A DNA stretch of 64,000 nucleotides from Rhizoclosmatium globosum. Its lineage: Eukaryota; Chytridiomycota; Chytridiomycetes; Chytridiales; Chytriomycetaceae. The stretch is taken from the NCBI GenBank assembly GCA_002104985.1, contig MCGO01000098.1, positions 1 to 64,000 on the forward strand, read 5' to 3'. The position numbers and the translations under genes were made by a program. The notes below the pieces were generated by a model. It was given only the letters and a program-made list of their open reading frames with translations, searched no databases and was not told where the DNA came from. Positions 22,365 to 34,042 of this stretch are shown in pieces. The first letter of the stretch is position 1. Every line of letters begins with the position of its first letter.

Positions 22365-23537
22365 TCATGCCTGTTCATCGTAGGACGGTGGGGCAACAAA
22401 AGTTGGTTCAGAAGATGCTGTAGGTGACAATTGAATAAACTTGACATCCACGTTGCCATTCATAGTTCTTAAACTGATGTTCGCGTTACTTTTCTCGTGA
22501 TTTTCGCGAATTATTCCATGAATAATGCCCTGGTGATTACCGTCCAAGCTGTCTCCAGCACCACGAATTGAAATTGTAGAACCCTTTGCGTCGAACTTCC
22601 CTTTATAGTCCTTTACAACAGCATCTACGGCACCGAATTCAGTAGACAGACTTGTTGATGAGCCCCCAGAACCAGGAGTCAGAGTTATGTTGATGGCCCC
22701 AAATTTTGCTGATCCAATCAACGTCTCATACCCAACAAACTGACCAGAGATTCCTCCCGTATTGGTCTGTAAGATCACTGCGTTTAAAGTTGTTACTTTT
22801 GAGAACGACAGTATTCCTGTTAGAGCTCCTGTTGCAACGTTTGTGTCTGTTGAGGCTGTAAAAGAATTCGACTTGATTTCTAGAGCTTCAATACCGCCAG
22901 CTTTAGATTCAAGATTCACTTCCTCTGCAGCAGTAATATTATCCAGCAATATAGGACCCGTTCCCGCAATGACTCGTAAGTTTCTCGCATCAAGAGGCCG
23001 AGCAGCTCGTATGATTCCATTCTTTGCCTGGAGCGTAATATCTTTGCTTGTTGTGACGGTATTTTCGATTGTTATGTTTCCAGTTCCACATGCAAGCGCC
23101 AGTGTCTCCACATTCAAAGCTGAAACAATGTTTACGTCCCCGCTTCTTGACTTAACATCCACAACCCGACTCACATGGACTCCCGCTTCGAAAGATAACT
23201 GTAATAAATCACCTTGACATGTGAACTCTTCGATGTCACGGTTGAGGGTAATAAAGACTTTGAGGTAGAGAGTGTCTCCCCATCCGCCAATTGCAAAGTT
23301 GGAGAATGTCGGCGTAGTGACTCGGATGGCGGATTTGCCTTCATGGGAGTCTATGGATATCTTGGTCTCCGAAAAGTAATGGTGTAGACCAGCTGTTCGC
23401 ACTGCCCGAACTTGGACACCGTTTTCGGGCTCTGCTCCCTTTCGGACAATCACATCAAAGTAGGCAGATCCTGAAAGCGTGAGGTCCACTGTTCTGCTGC
23501 GGGTTGGAGGTACAGGAGCTGGCGCACTTGAAGTCAT
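22365..23537 (-). CDS. DUF4097-like beta-solenoid protein, paralogue A
   Basis: This is an intronless, intact 390-codon gene from ATG 23537 to TGA 22365. After a short Pro-rich start comes an N-terminal strand-rich region beginning VDLTLSGSAYFDVIV, then repeated rungs of about 20-23 residues with T/S-G-x-I/V at a fixed point (SRSGDVNIVSALNV, CGTGNITIENTV, GTGPILLDNI, NTGGISGQFVGY). This is the pattern of DUF4097-type right-handed beta-helices. There is no signal peptide or membrane helix, so it is probably cyt osolic. It is tandem with 23595-24671 (57 bp apart) and related to 34043-35152. Function unknown. Confidence 0.65.
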   Translation of the reverse strand: MTSSAPAPVPPTRSRTVDLTLSGSAYFDVIVRKGAEPENGVQVRAVRTAGLHHYFSETKISIDSHEGKSAIRVTTPTFSNFAIGGWGDTLYLKVFITLNRDIEEFTCQGDLLQLSFEAGVHVSRVVDVKSRSGDVNIVSALNVETLALACGTGNITIENTVTTSKDITLQAKNGIIRAARPLDARNLRVIAGTGPILLDNITAAEEVNLESKAGGIEALEIKSNSFTASTDTNVATGALTGILSFSKVTTLNAVILQTNTGGISGQFVGYETLIGSAKFGAINITLTPGSGGSSTSLSTEFGAVDAVVKDYKGKFDAKGSTISIRGAGDSLDGNHQGIIHGIIRENHEKSNANISLRTMNGNVDVKFIQLSPTASSEPTFVAPPSYDEQA

Positions 23538-23594
23538 TTTGATTGATTATTTACACATGGAAAAATAATTGATAAGGGCCTGCTGTATATTTAT

Positions 23595-24671
23595 TCACTG
23601 CTCTTTGGGGTTTAATTCAGGCAAGAAACTGATCTGCACCTTTCCCGTTCCCGTTTTGAAGTCCATCAACGCACCGACATCTTCCCCAACAACACCACTC
23701 AGAGAACTCTTATCTTGTCCAAATTCACCATTCTCTCCACCAGATACATAAACTTTTCCCAAATCAGTATTTGCACTGAATCTACCGCGGAATCCCTTCA
23801 CAATTGCATCAATGGAACCGAGTTCCGTTTTAATGCTTGTTTTTGAAGTGGTTGAACCAGGAATTAAAGTCATTTTTGCGGATCCAGTTCCGTTCACAGT
23901 ATTCAAACTCGAATAGCCCTGGAACCAACCTTTGATTGAACCTGTGCTGTTGGTCAGAGAAACTTGGTTGGAAATCTGGGCTTTGGAAAAGGTAATAGAT
24001 CCAGTACGTGAGTTTACAACAAGTGAATTCGCCGAAACGTTATTAATTTCGACTGCCCCGACATTTGAATTGAGTGTGACGTCTTGAGTTGCAGTAACTT
24101 GATCCACGTGAATAGATCCTGTATTAGTATTGATTTCCACAGCGTCCGCCGTCAATGACTGAGTGTGAATTGCACCAACTTTAGAATTCAGTTGAATAGA
24201 TTGCGCAGACAAAGATCCTAGAGCCTTGATAGAGCCAGTGTTGGTTTCAATACTAATTGACTTGGAGCTGAGAGAAGAAGGGATTCGCACAGCCCCTACA
24301 GTGTTCTTAATGTTCACATTACCACCAAAGTTGGGTCCTTCAAGAACGAAGCGGCCCCAATTCCCTTGAAAGGCAAAGTCTTCAATATCCGAGGGAAGGG
24401 ATACAACCAATTGTACAGAAAGTTCGTTCCCGAATCCAAACATATTAAAGCTTGTGAATGTTGGTGTGATGAATCTTGCAGTCAGCTTGGAGTTCTCCAC
24501 GTCGAAATCGAGTTTAGATTCCGCAAAGTACGTGTCTCTGCCATTTGTTTTTTCGTATGATATGGTAGCGTCATTGGTGGTTCCTTGGCGAATGATGACA
24601 TGAACCTCAGCTGATCCTGAGCAAGTGAGATCGAGAGATTTAAAGGGAGAGGGAATGGTATCAATGGGCAT
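23595..24671 (-). CDS. DUF4097-like beta-solenoid protein, paralogue B
   Basis: This is an intronless, intact 358-codon gene from ATG 24671. The start (FKSLDLTCSGSAEVHVIIRQG) matches paralogue C closely. At least ten rungs follow with alternating NTGSI, KVGAI, NVGAV, RTGSI, STGSI, ELGSI and DLGKV at about 20-residue spacing, which is the cleanest repeat pattern of the three copies. There is no signal peptide. It is divergent from the MYND gene at 24845 across a 173-bp promoter region. DUF4097 proteins are best known from bacteria; ancestry by transfer is possible but untested. Confidence 0.7.
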   Translation of the reverse strand: MPIDTIPSPFKSLDLTCSGSAEVHVIIRQGTTNDATISYEKTNGRDTYFAESKLDFDVENSKLTARFITPTFTSFNMFGFGNELSVQLVVSLPSDIEDFAFQGNWGRFVLEGPNFGGNVNIKNTVGAVRIPSSLSSKSISIETNTGSIKALGSLSAQSIQLNSKVGAIHTQSLTADAVEINTNTGSIHVDQVTATQDVTLNSNVGAVEINNVSANSLVVNSRTGSITFSKAQISNQVSLTNSTGSIKGWFQGYSSLNTVNGTGSAKMTLIPGSTTSKTSIKTELGSIDAIVKGFRGRFSANTDLGKVYVSGGENGEFGQDKSSLSGVVGEDVGALMDFKTGTGKVQISFLPELNPKEQ

Positions 24672-24778
24672 AGTTTAGATGAGATTTGTGATGTTTTGAG
24701 AGTTTGGTTCCTTGCCCCTCTTATTGAATGAGAATCGTGGAACAGATTGTGCCCACGAAACGAAAGCACCACAAGACA

Positions 24779-24793
24779 TTATATATTATAAAA
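24779..24793 (+). promoter_or_regulatory. TATA-like element upstream of the MYND gene
   Basis: The run ttatatattataaaa lies 52-66 bp before ATG 24845 in the 173-bp space shared with the divergent DUF4097-like gene. It is the clearest TATA-like element near a start codon in the window. Confidence 0.45.
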
Positions 24794-24844
24794 AAGAGGA
24801 GAAGGCAGAAAGAAGAAGAACGAAAGAGAAAGAATTGTTTCGAA

Positions 24845-27209
24845 ATGGAGGACACTGAAATCGATCAACTGGTTGACGACATTGTCAAGCTGCGTATCGC
24901 AGATCCAACGCTCTCAATCAAGCAAGTTCATGCCATTTACATCGAGCAAGGAAAAGACTATTCACATGCGAAAGTTAAGAAAGCCTTCAGTAAAGCAACA
25001 AGGATCGTAAATCCCGACTTGCCTCAGACGCCAAAGAAGAAAGATTCCGCCCTTGAAAAGATCCAGCCTCTTGCTGATTCAACCATGGTGCACAAGCGTA
25101 TTGATACAACGGAGTTGTTGAAGGAGGCAGTACTGCATATCACAGACGAGAAGAAGTGCCTTCAATTGGCAGCGCAGTCTTTCCTAATTGATTCAAAGCT
25201 TCCAGATCTTAACAGGATTGATGAGGTAACGAGGCGGAGCTTGGTGAACTTACAGTTTTGACTGGAGGTTTCTAGGATAATATACAAAAGTTAAGAGACA
25301 TCGCCGGCAGAGTTACCAAGGGTGAAGTCTCTACGATTGACCAAGTAGCCAACGGCCACGTGCTCACTGCAGGAATTCACTTGGCGATGCAATCCTTCCC
25401 AAAAGCATCAACAAACTTGACTGAGGCAATCAACATTATGAAATCATCAACCGACAAACTTAAATTGGCGTCTCTCTTTTCGTTCAGGAGCTCTGTTTTT
25501 GCCGGATGGGGTCGTTTGTTTGAATCATCAAGCGACTTGGATACTGCTCTTGAATTGAATCCAAAGTGTACAAAGAGCCGCGCATATCGATGTATCTTGC
25601 GCCATCGCAAGAAAGAAGTCGAAGATGCCATTGAAGATGCTCAGATGCTCTATCATCTCAATCCTGATGGATCGTTTTTCCACTCAGATCCGTGCTACAT
25701 TGTCGCAATCAATCTCTTTGCCCAAAGAAGTCTTGATGCAGGGAAATTCTGGTTGGAATTAGGAGACCGCTTTATGTATCAGTATCCTACAGACAAACAT
25801 CCTCGATACTTTGAAGCTCACCAGCTTTACGAAGATTTGAAACGAAATGCACCTCGAAAGGTATTTGAGCTTCCTCTTAGAGCCGCAAGACAGAAAGGCC
25901 CCGTTGGTGAATTAGATCGAATTGGAGATACAGTCTTCCAAAAAATGCTGGAAGATTCGTTTATGAGAACCAAGAATAAGTCCAAGACAAAGAATCCTAT
26001 TGATATGAAGCCATACATCGTTCACCCAAGCAAAATGGACACTTCAATTCCTTTGCTTCCTGAGGACGGAGATCAAACAGGGCTTGTTGGACTTGGAGCA
26101 CAGGCACTGCGCGAGGCATGGGCTGAAGGAATGGACTTTGAGCCTCTTGATGGAATGCCCTTGTTGCACAAAAAATGTTTCCTGGGTGACATCAAGTGGA
26201 TGAAAGAAAATCAGGAATGGAGAATGCTTGAACTTCGTGTGAGCGCAATGAGGTTTACGCCTTTGATGTGTGTTATTCAAGGTTGCCGACTTCTTGCTCA
26301 TTTTGAAAATTGGATGGATCATAAGGCTGTGGCTGAACTCTTGCTAGAGAAAGGAGCGCAAATCAATGCTCGCTGTGTCATTGGAAACACAGCGCTGTTC
26401 TACACTTGCGGACTTGGTTGCAATGAGAAGACACTTGAAATTGAAAGACTCTTGCTCGAGGTCTGTTGCAAAGATATTGTCATAACGGTTTCTAATCATC
26501 TCATTAGAAAGGAGCTGCTGTAAACATTCAAAATCGATTTGGTTGCACTGCGGTTATGGCTCCTGTAATGGGAGGCTATGGCAAAGCTATTAGTCTGCTT
26601 ATGGAGTATGGTTGTAATCCAAAAATCCCAGACTATGAAGGGTCTGTTCCTCTTGAAATTGCAAGAAGCCGTCCAACCATCTATCAAACAATGAGTAAAA
26701 GCGAAGCTGCAAGTATGCGGGCTCGAGCTGATCCCACTGATACATCCATCGAAAAAATTGGCTGTCGAGTATGTGGATCCAGTGAGCGCCAACTTAAATA
26801 TTGTCCGGCGTGTTTGGTCACTGCTTATTGTTCGACGTCATGCCAGAGTGCTGATTGGAAGCTACACAAGGGAGCCTGCCGCAAAGATAATGTAGTTACA
26901 GTTACTCTGTCAAGTACTGGGGGGACAGTTGTCAGCATCAATGGTTCAAAGAAAGCTGACGAAGCTGCCAAAAACCGACCAATTCGCACTGTGAAAATTC
27001 AAGCAAATGGTCTTGGCCCTCATTTGGTGTATGATAAGGAGCGGTCGTTTACCAAAGCGATTTTGCCTAGCGATGCCAATTATTCGAGAATCACTGCTAT
27101 CATAAGACAAGATGGAGTACTTGGAGCCAAAGGATACTTTCGCGCAATTGTGGAGGGCAATACAATGAAAGTTCTTGTTTCAGAGCTTTTGCCTCCTTGT
27201 GATTGGTAA
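24845..27209 (+). CDS. TPR/ankyrin protein with C-terminal MYND zinc finger
   Basis: ATG 24845 is followed by a helical N-terminal module (VKLRIADPTLSIKQVHAIYI). An intron near 25225-25274 (gtaacg to ctag) joins in phase to a TPR-like region (about 25370-25680, LDTALELNPKCTKSRAY). Ankyrin-like repeats lie near 26160-26690 (AVAELLLEKGAQINARCVIGN), interrupted by an intron at about 26461-26507. The MYND finger is at 26764-26880: CRVCGSSERQLKYCPACL, then CSTSCQSADWKLHKGACR, with all eight zinc ligands in order. A C-terminal module follows to 27209. MYND domains bind Pro-rich partner motifs; the partner is unknown. The frame is intact. A second, smaller MYND gene lies at 55919-56782. Confidence 0.8.
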
Positions 27210-27334
27210 CATAATATAAATGCAATTGTCTTTTACTTTTTTTGATTACTATGAAGAAGCAATGAGTTCCTGGAAGTCCTCTGACGTTCTGTGTATTCCT
27301 TAGATGAGGCATTCATAATTCATAATTAAGAAAC

Positions 27335-30300
27335 TCACCTAAACTTCATCAGCCCAGCCTTCAGCTCCGATTCTAGCTTTCCCATATGCGTATATATTAA
27401 GCCAGCGTGCTTCATCATTTGCGAGTAAAAATGTGAATTTACACAATGACTGTACTCAACATTCCGCAAACACAGGACGTCACCGACCTTAGATGGCTTA
27501 AGTAATGTACCAGCCTTCAATGCTTAACTTTACCTTGACTTTCCCAAATAGTTTGCTATACGATTGCACTTTCACAGACTTCAGCGTTTCATCGACAATA
27601 CAGACATCAGATTCTGTTGAAGATATCACCAGCCCCATAACGTCAAAAACATCGCTTTGGCTTAAGTTGTTCAATTGGTCAATCTTCATATACATTCGAG
27701 GTATATACAGCGTTCGTTCTTCCAATTGTTGAGCAGATACAGGCATTGGTATTATTATCTTCTTTTGGCCAAACTTGAGTGGACAAATCGCCTTTCCTGA
27801 ATCTGTTTTGTATCCATCTGGGAGTAGTCCAAACAACTGTCGTGCGAATACAATTAGTTTCAGTAGCTTTCGATCGAAGTTACTTGCCTTCAAACGCTTT
27901 CCTTCTTTAAATACTTCCGTTTGCCCCCCGTCTGGATTCCAAATTGTCAATAGTGTTGAAGCTGTGGTTTCAACGCCGTGTCCATCGGGCGGATAATCGC
28001 AAATCAGCATCTTGAGTATTCGAGAAACATTTCGTCGTGGAACTCTCTCCTCTACTTCGCCTCGTATGTCATAGTCTTCAAAGCTTCTCCCTTCTCCTTT
28101 ACTAGACTTTTGATACTCAAACATTAGTCGCTGACATTCCTTCTCGTAACGAATCTGCGGCAAAGTCAACATTTCTCACATACGTCAAGATTTTACCTGA
28201 TAGTTTCTTTCAGCTTCGTCCTCCTCCGCCTGCGAGAGCATCACTTTGTTCTCGACGTAGCAAATAGGGTATACTCTCATCACAACAATATCCATCATGG
28301 GTATAGGACCACCATTTGCCACAACGCTTCCAATTCCAACTTGAAATGGATATGGACGGGCTTGGTATCCGAGTTTCGCGTCCCATTTCGCAGGACGAGT
28401 TCCATTGGACGAAAGAGACATGAACAATCTATCTTCGATTTCAAGTGGCGGCCGCTGACCTTCGCCTACAGTCTAAACGACAAGTTACTATCTGTCGAGT
28501 TAACGCAGTCAACATACTTGAGCCCCGAATATCATAATTTTCTGTCCTATTTTCAGACTCCCGCGTAAAACAGCTCGAGATAAAGTAGGATCTAAATGCG
28601 CTTTTAAGCTGTACCAGCCATCAGTAACTCGGACCATTACGGGGGACTCTTCGATAGATCTTACTGAAATAATGGGAATAAGCATCAGCAATCAATCAAT
28701 TTCCAACAACAACATGCACTCACAATCAATTCCATTCTCTAATACTGATTGCCCCGCAACATATACATCCGCAATACACAGGACAATTAAAGAATCCGCC
28801 GTCCGATCTCCTTCACAGATCAAATGAAAACACGACCGCTTTCCATCTTTGTATTCTCGTTGATACCTAGCAAAGTATGAAGACCTTGTGATTCAAACGC
28901 TCACGCCGTACCTGTACATCATCTGCTCAACAACCACATCTTTCTTCCAGTAAGTGTCATATGAGTTCGAAAACGAACGAACTAATCCCGCAAGTTTCCA
29001 AACAACCCATCCATAGTGATTTTCAACCCATCGCTCAGTAACTGCTTTCGGCTCGCAGCCACGCTCCAAAAGCTCATTTCGGCACTCCTCAAGACCCCAC
29101 GAGCCAAATTTATAAGTTCGCGAGGTGATTGAGTTGAGATGAATGACTTCATAGTCCCTGATCAACTGTTAGGTTACACCAAAAAAAGAAGAATAGCGTA
29201 CATTATTTGCTCTAATTCTTCAACACTCTTTTCCTGACGTGGGATGCCTTTAAAATATTCTCGCATAGGAATTCGTTTTGGCCCTTATGAATACAGTTAG
29301 AACGTATAATCGACGTTTCCAAACCACACCTTCAGGAATCACTTTCGCGACCTTCTCTCCTACACCCATCTGCAAAGGTTTTGGAGTTTCTGCAGCTGGT
29401 AGAACTTGTTTCGGCGGAATAAACTTGGAAGACGGGGTCTTGAAAGGTCTTCTTGCAACCGAGGCAGGAGTTGCCTTCACAGCTGTTCGAAGCAATGAAT
29501 TCGACCCGTTCAGACTAACAACATTATTTTTGAATCCGATACGCGGTGTAGAAGTTGTGGAAGCGGGTGTTGATCGAAGTAGAGGCAGTTTGAAGGGTTT
29601 TGTCGTTGGTTTAGGCGTTTCTATATATGTTGACGCTTTAGGCACAGGTGCAGGGGTCGGATTGATGTTTTTTGAGGCGAGGAATTGAGGCCATTTGTGG
29701 TTGCTTGATGTTTCGGGAGTTGGTGGAACTGAATCTAGACGAGTTTTGTCCAAGTCACCCCAGAATACTTGCATCAAGTCAGTTGTCGGGGCTTCAGCTT
29801 CTTGCTCGACGGTCTTTCCGTGTTTGGACACGTCTTCAGCAGAGGGTGACGGGAGTCGTTTCCTGTTAATAGATGAAGTGCCAGGTTCAGATGATGACTG
29901 CCGTTCAATATTTGCTGATTGCGCTGAGGACATCAGAGATTTGGCAAATTCAATATTAGAAGATGACGGAGGAGCCATAGGTTTCTTGGAAGCTGTTGCG
30001 AATCCAAACCTCTTTGGAACAATGTCATGTGCCTCATTTTCAAACAACTTTGCCGCCGATGCTTGATTTTCAAGTGACACAGGTGGAAGCGATTTCTTGG
30101 AAGCAGTCATAAATCCACCTCCTCTGAATTCATTGGCCACGTTGTTGGTTATTTCCTCCGTCACTTTCAATACACGCTCGGCGCTATCCAAATCTGCCTT
30201 CGAAACAGGTGGAAGTTTCTTTCGTGACGCAGTCATGAAACCTCTACCCACAGAAACTTCATCGAATCCAGTAGAGTCTTCAATTTGCTCGATATTCTCG

Positions 30301-32067
30301 TCAGCAAACAACCGATCTACTTTCTGCACAGTTTCGAGTGAAACAGGCGGTAAAGCTTTCTTTGAAGCTGTCATGAATCCACCGCCACCTCCATTCCCAA
30401 AAGATGTTCCTTCGTCGCCCACATTCAGCAACTGATTCGCAAACTTGAGTCCTTTCGTTGACACTGGTGGGAGCGCCTTCCGTGACGCAGTCATAAATCC
30501 CACGAAAGATGCTGTTGGTTCCGTCATCAGGTTTTCAATGTCGTTATCATCTTTCTCGACTGTTGGTGATTCATATGGTTTGTTGCATTCGTCCAGAATC
30601 AACTTGTTCAGATTTTCTTCTCTGGATCGAGATATAGCAGACTCTGACAGATCCATTTGTTCACTTGTATGTGCATCTATTTTTGTCGCGTATATTGTCT
30701 GGTTTCTGTTGCCTGCTCCGTGTGACAACATTGGAACGCGAAAGCCCGATTGAGGTCGACGAGCTTGTGCTGCTAAATCTACAAGACTCAGGGATACTGT
30801 TCCTTTCGTGTTCGAATCATTGAGAATGGTTTGTGCAAATTCAAGATGCTTCTTCGGAATATTAATCGGTTTCTTTGATGCAGTTGTGAACGTGGCAATG
30901 GGTAGAATATCGTCAAATAGATCGCTTTTTTGTGACGATGAAGGATTCTGAACTGCAATAGGTGGTGAGGATTTCAGGTCTACAATAGTGATTAGTTTTG
31001 ATACTGGACAGAGAATAGCTCTATCAACCTTCTTCCCCGATATCCATAGCACCTGAGGTAACATAGGCAAGAAGTTCTTGATCCGATATGTCCATACCCG
31101 TGGTAGCCATGTTCGTGTCATTCCCCGACTCATCTCCATGAACGACTTTCTCAACCACATTCTCATCCTTCGACGTCTCCATCATTCCTCTCTTAAGTCG
31201 AACGCCGCTACTACTACCAGTAAAATCCCGATGCCGTCGAATTTTAGGTGTCGTTTTCCACGCAAACTCCCAATCCCGTTTCTCTTGAGATGACATTCCA
31301 TCAGTATCACTTGGTAAAAACTGTTTCGTGCGAAGTCTTATCGATCGTGCCTCTTCGTTGCTGTTTGAATGCTCGCTGTTGTCTGTTTCGGAAGTAGATG
31401 GAATAGTGAGGGAAGCGCGTCTGTTTGTAGGTGCGGATGAAAGTGTGGGGAATGCATGGATCGTATGTCTCCTCCTCGTATTCTTCAATCCGACTGTTCT
31501 GAGTTTCTTTTGGGTTGAGTTGATGCGGGGTGTTTTTGCACGTTTGAGAGTTGCTGGAGGCAGCGGGGGTAACTCTGACGGAGAAATATCACTTGGTTGC
31601 TGAGGAGTAAGAGCTATTTGATTGTTATCCTGGTGTGGATGAGGAGGGGCTGCTGGATCAACGGCTGCCTCTGTCGCCCCCTTCACCGCATCATCGATCC
31701 GCACCCACTGAGACGCCGACCAATCGTCTAATTCATCGAACGAGAACGAAGACGATGGTTTCGGAGACACGCGCGCCGAAGTTGCGACAGAGTTTGTACC
31801 AGACTTCCGAAGCAGCGGCGACGCGGCCTCCTGCGCCTCCTCAGTCAAAGTTTGCGCGTTCAACGACTGGCGCATGATTCGGATGGCGCGCCGGCCCGTT
31901 GATAAGCCGTCATCGGCGCCTGGTGCGTGCGAGTCGCCGGCTGGTGTTGCGGCAAAGAGTTCGTGGAGGTTTAGTTGCTCGCTGGAACCATCGTCAAACT
32001 CAAAGTCATCTGAATCGTTGGTCTCATTCAGGTGATTCAATGGTATGTGTGACGGTGATTCGGACAT
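27335..32067 (-). CDS. BRCA2: BRCA2 orthologue (RAD51 mediator)
   Basis: This gene has about ten exons and reads cleanly throughout. The start is ATG 32067 (MSESPSHIPL) and the stop is at 27335. Exon 1 runs to 31029; intron 31028-30980. Exon 2 holds six BRC repeats (about 30870-29960) with FxTA cores: FTTASKK, FMTASRK, FMTASKK, FMTASRK, FMTASKK, FATASKK. A 46-nt intron (29329-29284) and a 44-nt intron (29201-29158) lead to the BRCA2 helical domain (YEVIHLNSITSRTYKFGSWG; WVENHYGWVVWKLAGL). OB1 (VTDGWYSLKAHLDPTLSRAVL) and OB2 (FMSLSSNGTRPAKWDAKLGY) follow, plus a further OB-like end. It loads RAD51 on single-stranded DNA in recombinational repair. A single-strand-binding tower insert is not obvious. 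Confidence 0.93.
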
Positions 32068-32116
32068 GAGTAAGAGAGAGAGGGAGAGAGATTTCAAATG
32101 AAAAGCTCTATTAACT

Positions 32117-32944
32117 TTATTCCTTAAATGCAGCGGTGCGATAATATCTCAACTCTTCAATACTTTCCCTGATATCATCCAACGCACGATGAGACTCCTT
32201 CTTCTTGGGCGCACCTGCAAGAACGCGTGGGTTCCAACGCGCCATCAGCTCCTTAATCGTGCTGACATCAACAAGGCGATAGTGCAAATGTTCCAGCAAT
32301 GATGGCATGTCTTTGCGCAAGAACTCCTTGTCCATATGCCTGTGTGCTTCTGTTTGAGACAAACGACTCTGACACATCAACAAGAATCACTCACACAGAG
32401 TTTCCAGCAAGTACCCCAACATTCTTTTGTGGAATATGCAGCTTGATAAAGTCCAGAATCTGAGTTTCAACTTGTTGCATTGAAAGTGGGGAAGTAAGAG
32501 CCGATTGAGTAAGGCCAGACTTGTATGAATAAAACAATGAGAAAGACATCCAAGATATCACTAGAAGCGAGGAAGTCCCTCAAAGAACTCACTTGGCCAT
32601 GATGTTGGACACACCACTCATCCATCCCGTCCAACAACGCCTTATCCGTTCGCACGATCAAATCTTCGCTCTCCGCAACCACATTCAGGTCTCCATCTGT
32701 AATAATGCATGCAATCTCGAGGATTCGGTCCTTCTTGAGGTCAAGTCCTGACATTTCTCTATGCACTTCGTGTCAGTACAAGCCGTTCATAGATCGAGAG
32801 GATAAGGCCATACAGGTCGATCCAGACTAAGGGCTTCTTGATTTGCGACGTGGTGGCCATTTTGCGACAGAGTTTTGTTGAAACTAGAACTGGCTGCAGC
32901 CGAAATTGACGTGCAGTGAACACGAATCGTGTGAATGCAAACAT
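32117..32944 (-). CDS. REXO2: Oligoribonuclease (REXO2/Orn family), probably dual-targeted
   Basis: The DEDD exonuclease motifs are in order: WIDLEMSGLDL (Exo I, split by an intron with gtatgg at about 32814), [24 protein letters not shown] (Exo II, split by a second GT-AG intron) and [17 protein letters not shown] (Exo III, with the catalytic His/Asp). The stop is at 32117. The long start at ATG 32944 gives an Arg-rich, acidic-free leader ([18 protein letters not shown]) typical of a mitochondrial presequence. A second ATG at 32860 ([16 protein letters not shown]) would give the cytosolic/nuclear form. The enzyme removes 2-5-nt RNA leftovers to mononucleotides. The frame is intact. Confidence 0.9.
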
Positions 32945-33079
32945 AAAATACAAGAATGTTTGATCAGAGGCTCTTCGCTGTTTGTCAGTTTATTATGGAC
33001 GAAACCAGAAAGAGAAGTTCTGATTCTTCTTTCTTTTTTTTTCTTTGTTCAATCCCATCTCCCACCAACAAACTACCAA
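32945..33079. promoter_or_regulatory. Bidirectional promoter region, REXO2 and NIP7
   Basis: Only 135 bp separate the divergent start codons at 32944 and 33080. The stretch holds a polypyrimidine run (about 33022-33052) just upstream of the NIP7 ATG. I see no clear TATA box. Confidence 0.45.
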
Positions 33080-33819
33080 ATGCGTCCACTTACAGAGGAA
33101 GAAGTCAAAACACTGTTTGAAAAGCTCGCCAAGTACATTGGTCGAAACATTACCCACTTGATTGACAGACAAGACGATCCCCACTGCTTCAGAGTCCACA
33201 GAGACAGAGTCTATTATGTCAGGTAAGCGATCATTCCTGTCCACATTGCAGATAAGCTAACACGATTGCATAGTGAAAGCATCATGAGGAAAGCTACAAG
33301 TGTGAACCCACACTTGATGTCGATGGGAGTTTGTTTTGGAAAGTTCAGCAAGACTGGAAAGTTCAGATTGCACGTTACTTGTCTCGAATATCTTGCTCAA
33401 TACGCCAAGGTAAATATCTTGCTGGTATTGATTTGAAGAGCTCAGTATGAATGGACATTGGAGTGACATGGATTCCCCAAACGCAATCAACAGCTCCATA
33501 ATCTACCAATGCTCCAAACCAATCACGAAATTCTAACTAACATTCCATATAATTTTAGTACAAAGTCTGGGTAAAACCAACCGGCGAGATGCCATTCATG
33601 TACGGAAACCACATTCTCAAAGCACACTTGGGTCGTATCACCGAAGACACACCAGAACACCAAGGAGTCGTTATCCTCTCCATGTCCGATGTCCCTCTTG
33701 GGTTCGGTGTCACGGCAAAGAGCACACAAGACGCGAGGAAGATGGAGCCAACGGGAATCATTGTGTTTCATCAGGCGGATGTGGGAGAATACTTGAGAAA
33801 CGAAGATACATTGGTTTAA
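33080..33819 (+). CDS. NIP7: 60S ribosome biogenesis factor NIP7
   Basis: There are three exons: 33080-33222, 33274-33409 and 33559-33819. The product begins [20 protein letters not shown], with the NIP7 N-terminal domain ([18 protein letters not shown]) and a C-terminal PUA domain ([40 protein letters not shown]). Length (about 180 residues) and motif order match the eukaryotic family exactly. It acts in the nucleolus in 27S pre-rRNA processing for the 60S subunit. The frame is intact and splice sites are canonical. Confidence 0.95.
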
Positions 33820-34042
33820 AAGTATTCGTGTACGAAATTAAAAACAGATGTCACCCCAAGATTTTTCAACCTAGGTTATTTTAAGAGGATTGATAAACGA
33901 ATAGTAAATTAAACAGTATCACAAAGCATCTGTTGTCATTACTTCGTGGGGCTGGGCAAGAATCGTGGATCAAGCAACCACATAAATACGCCACTTTGTT
34001 CCCTGCTTTGTTCCTGAACAATTCTCAAAACAACAATCAAAA

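Noticed and set aside
29250..29340. Apparent stop and frame change in BRCA2 after exon 2
   Set aside because: A 46-nt intron with a ttctaact branch site (29329-29284) restores PKRIPMREYFKGIP exactly; the gene is intact.
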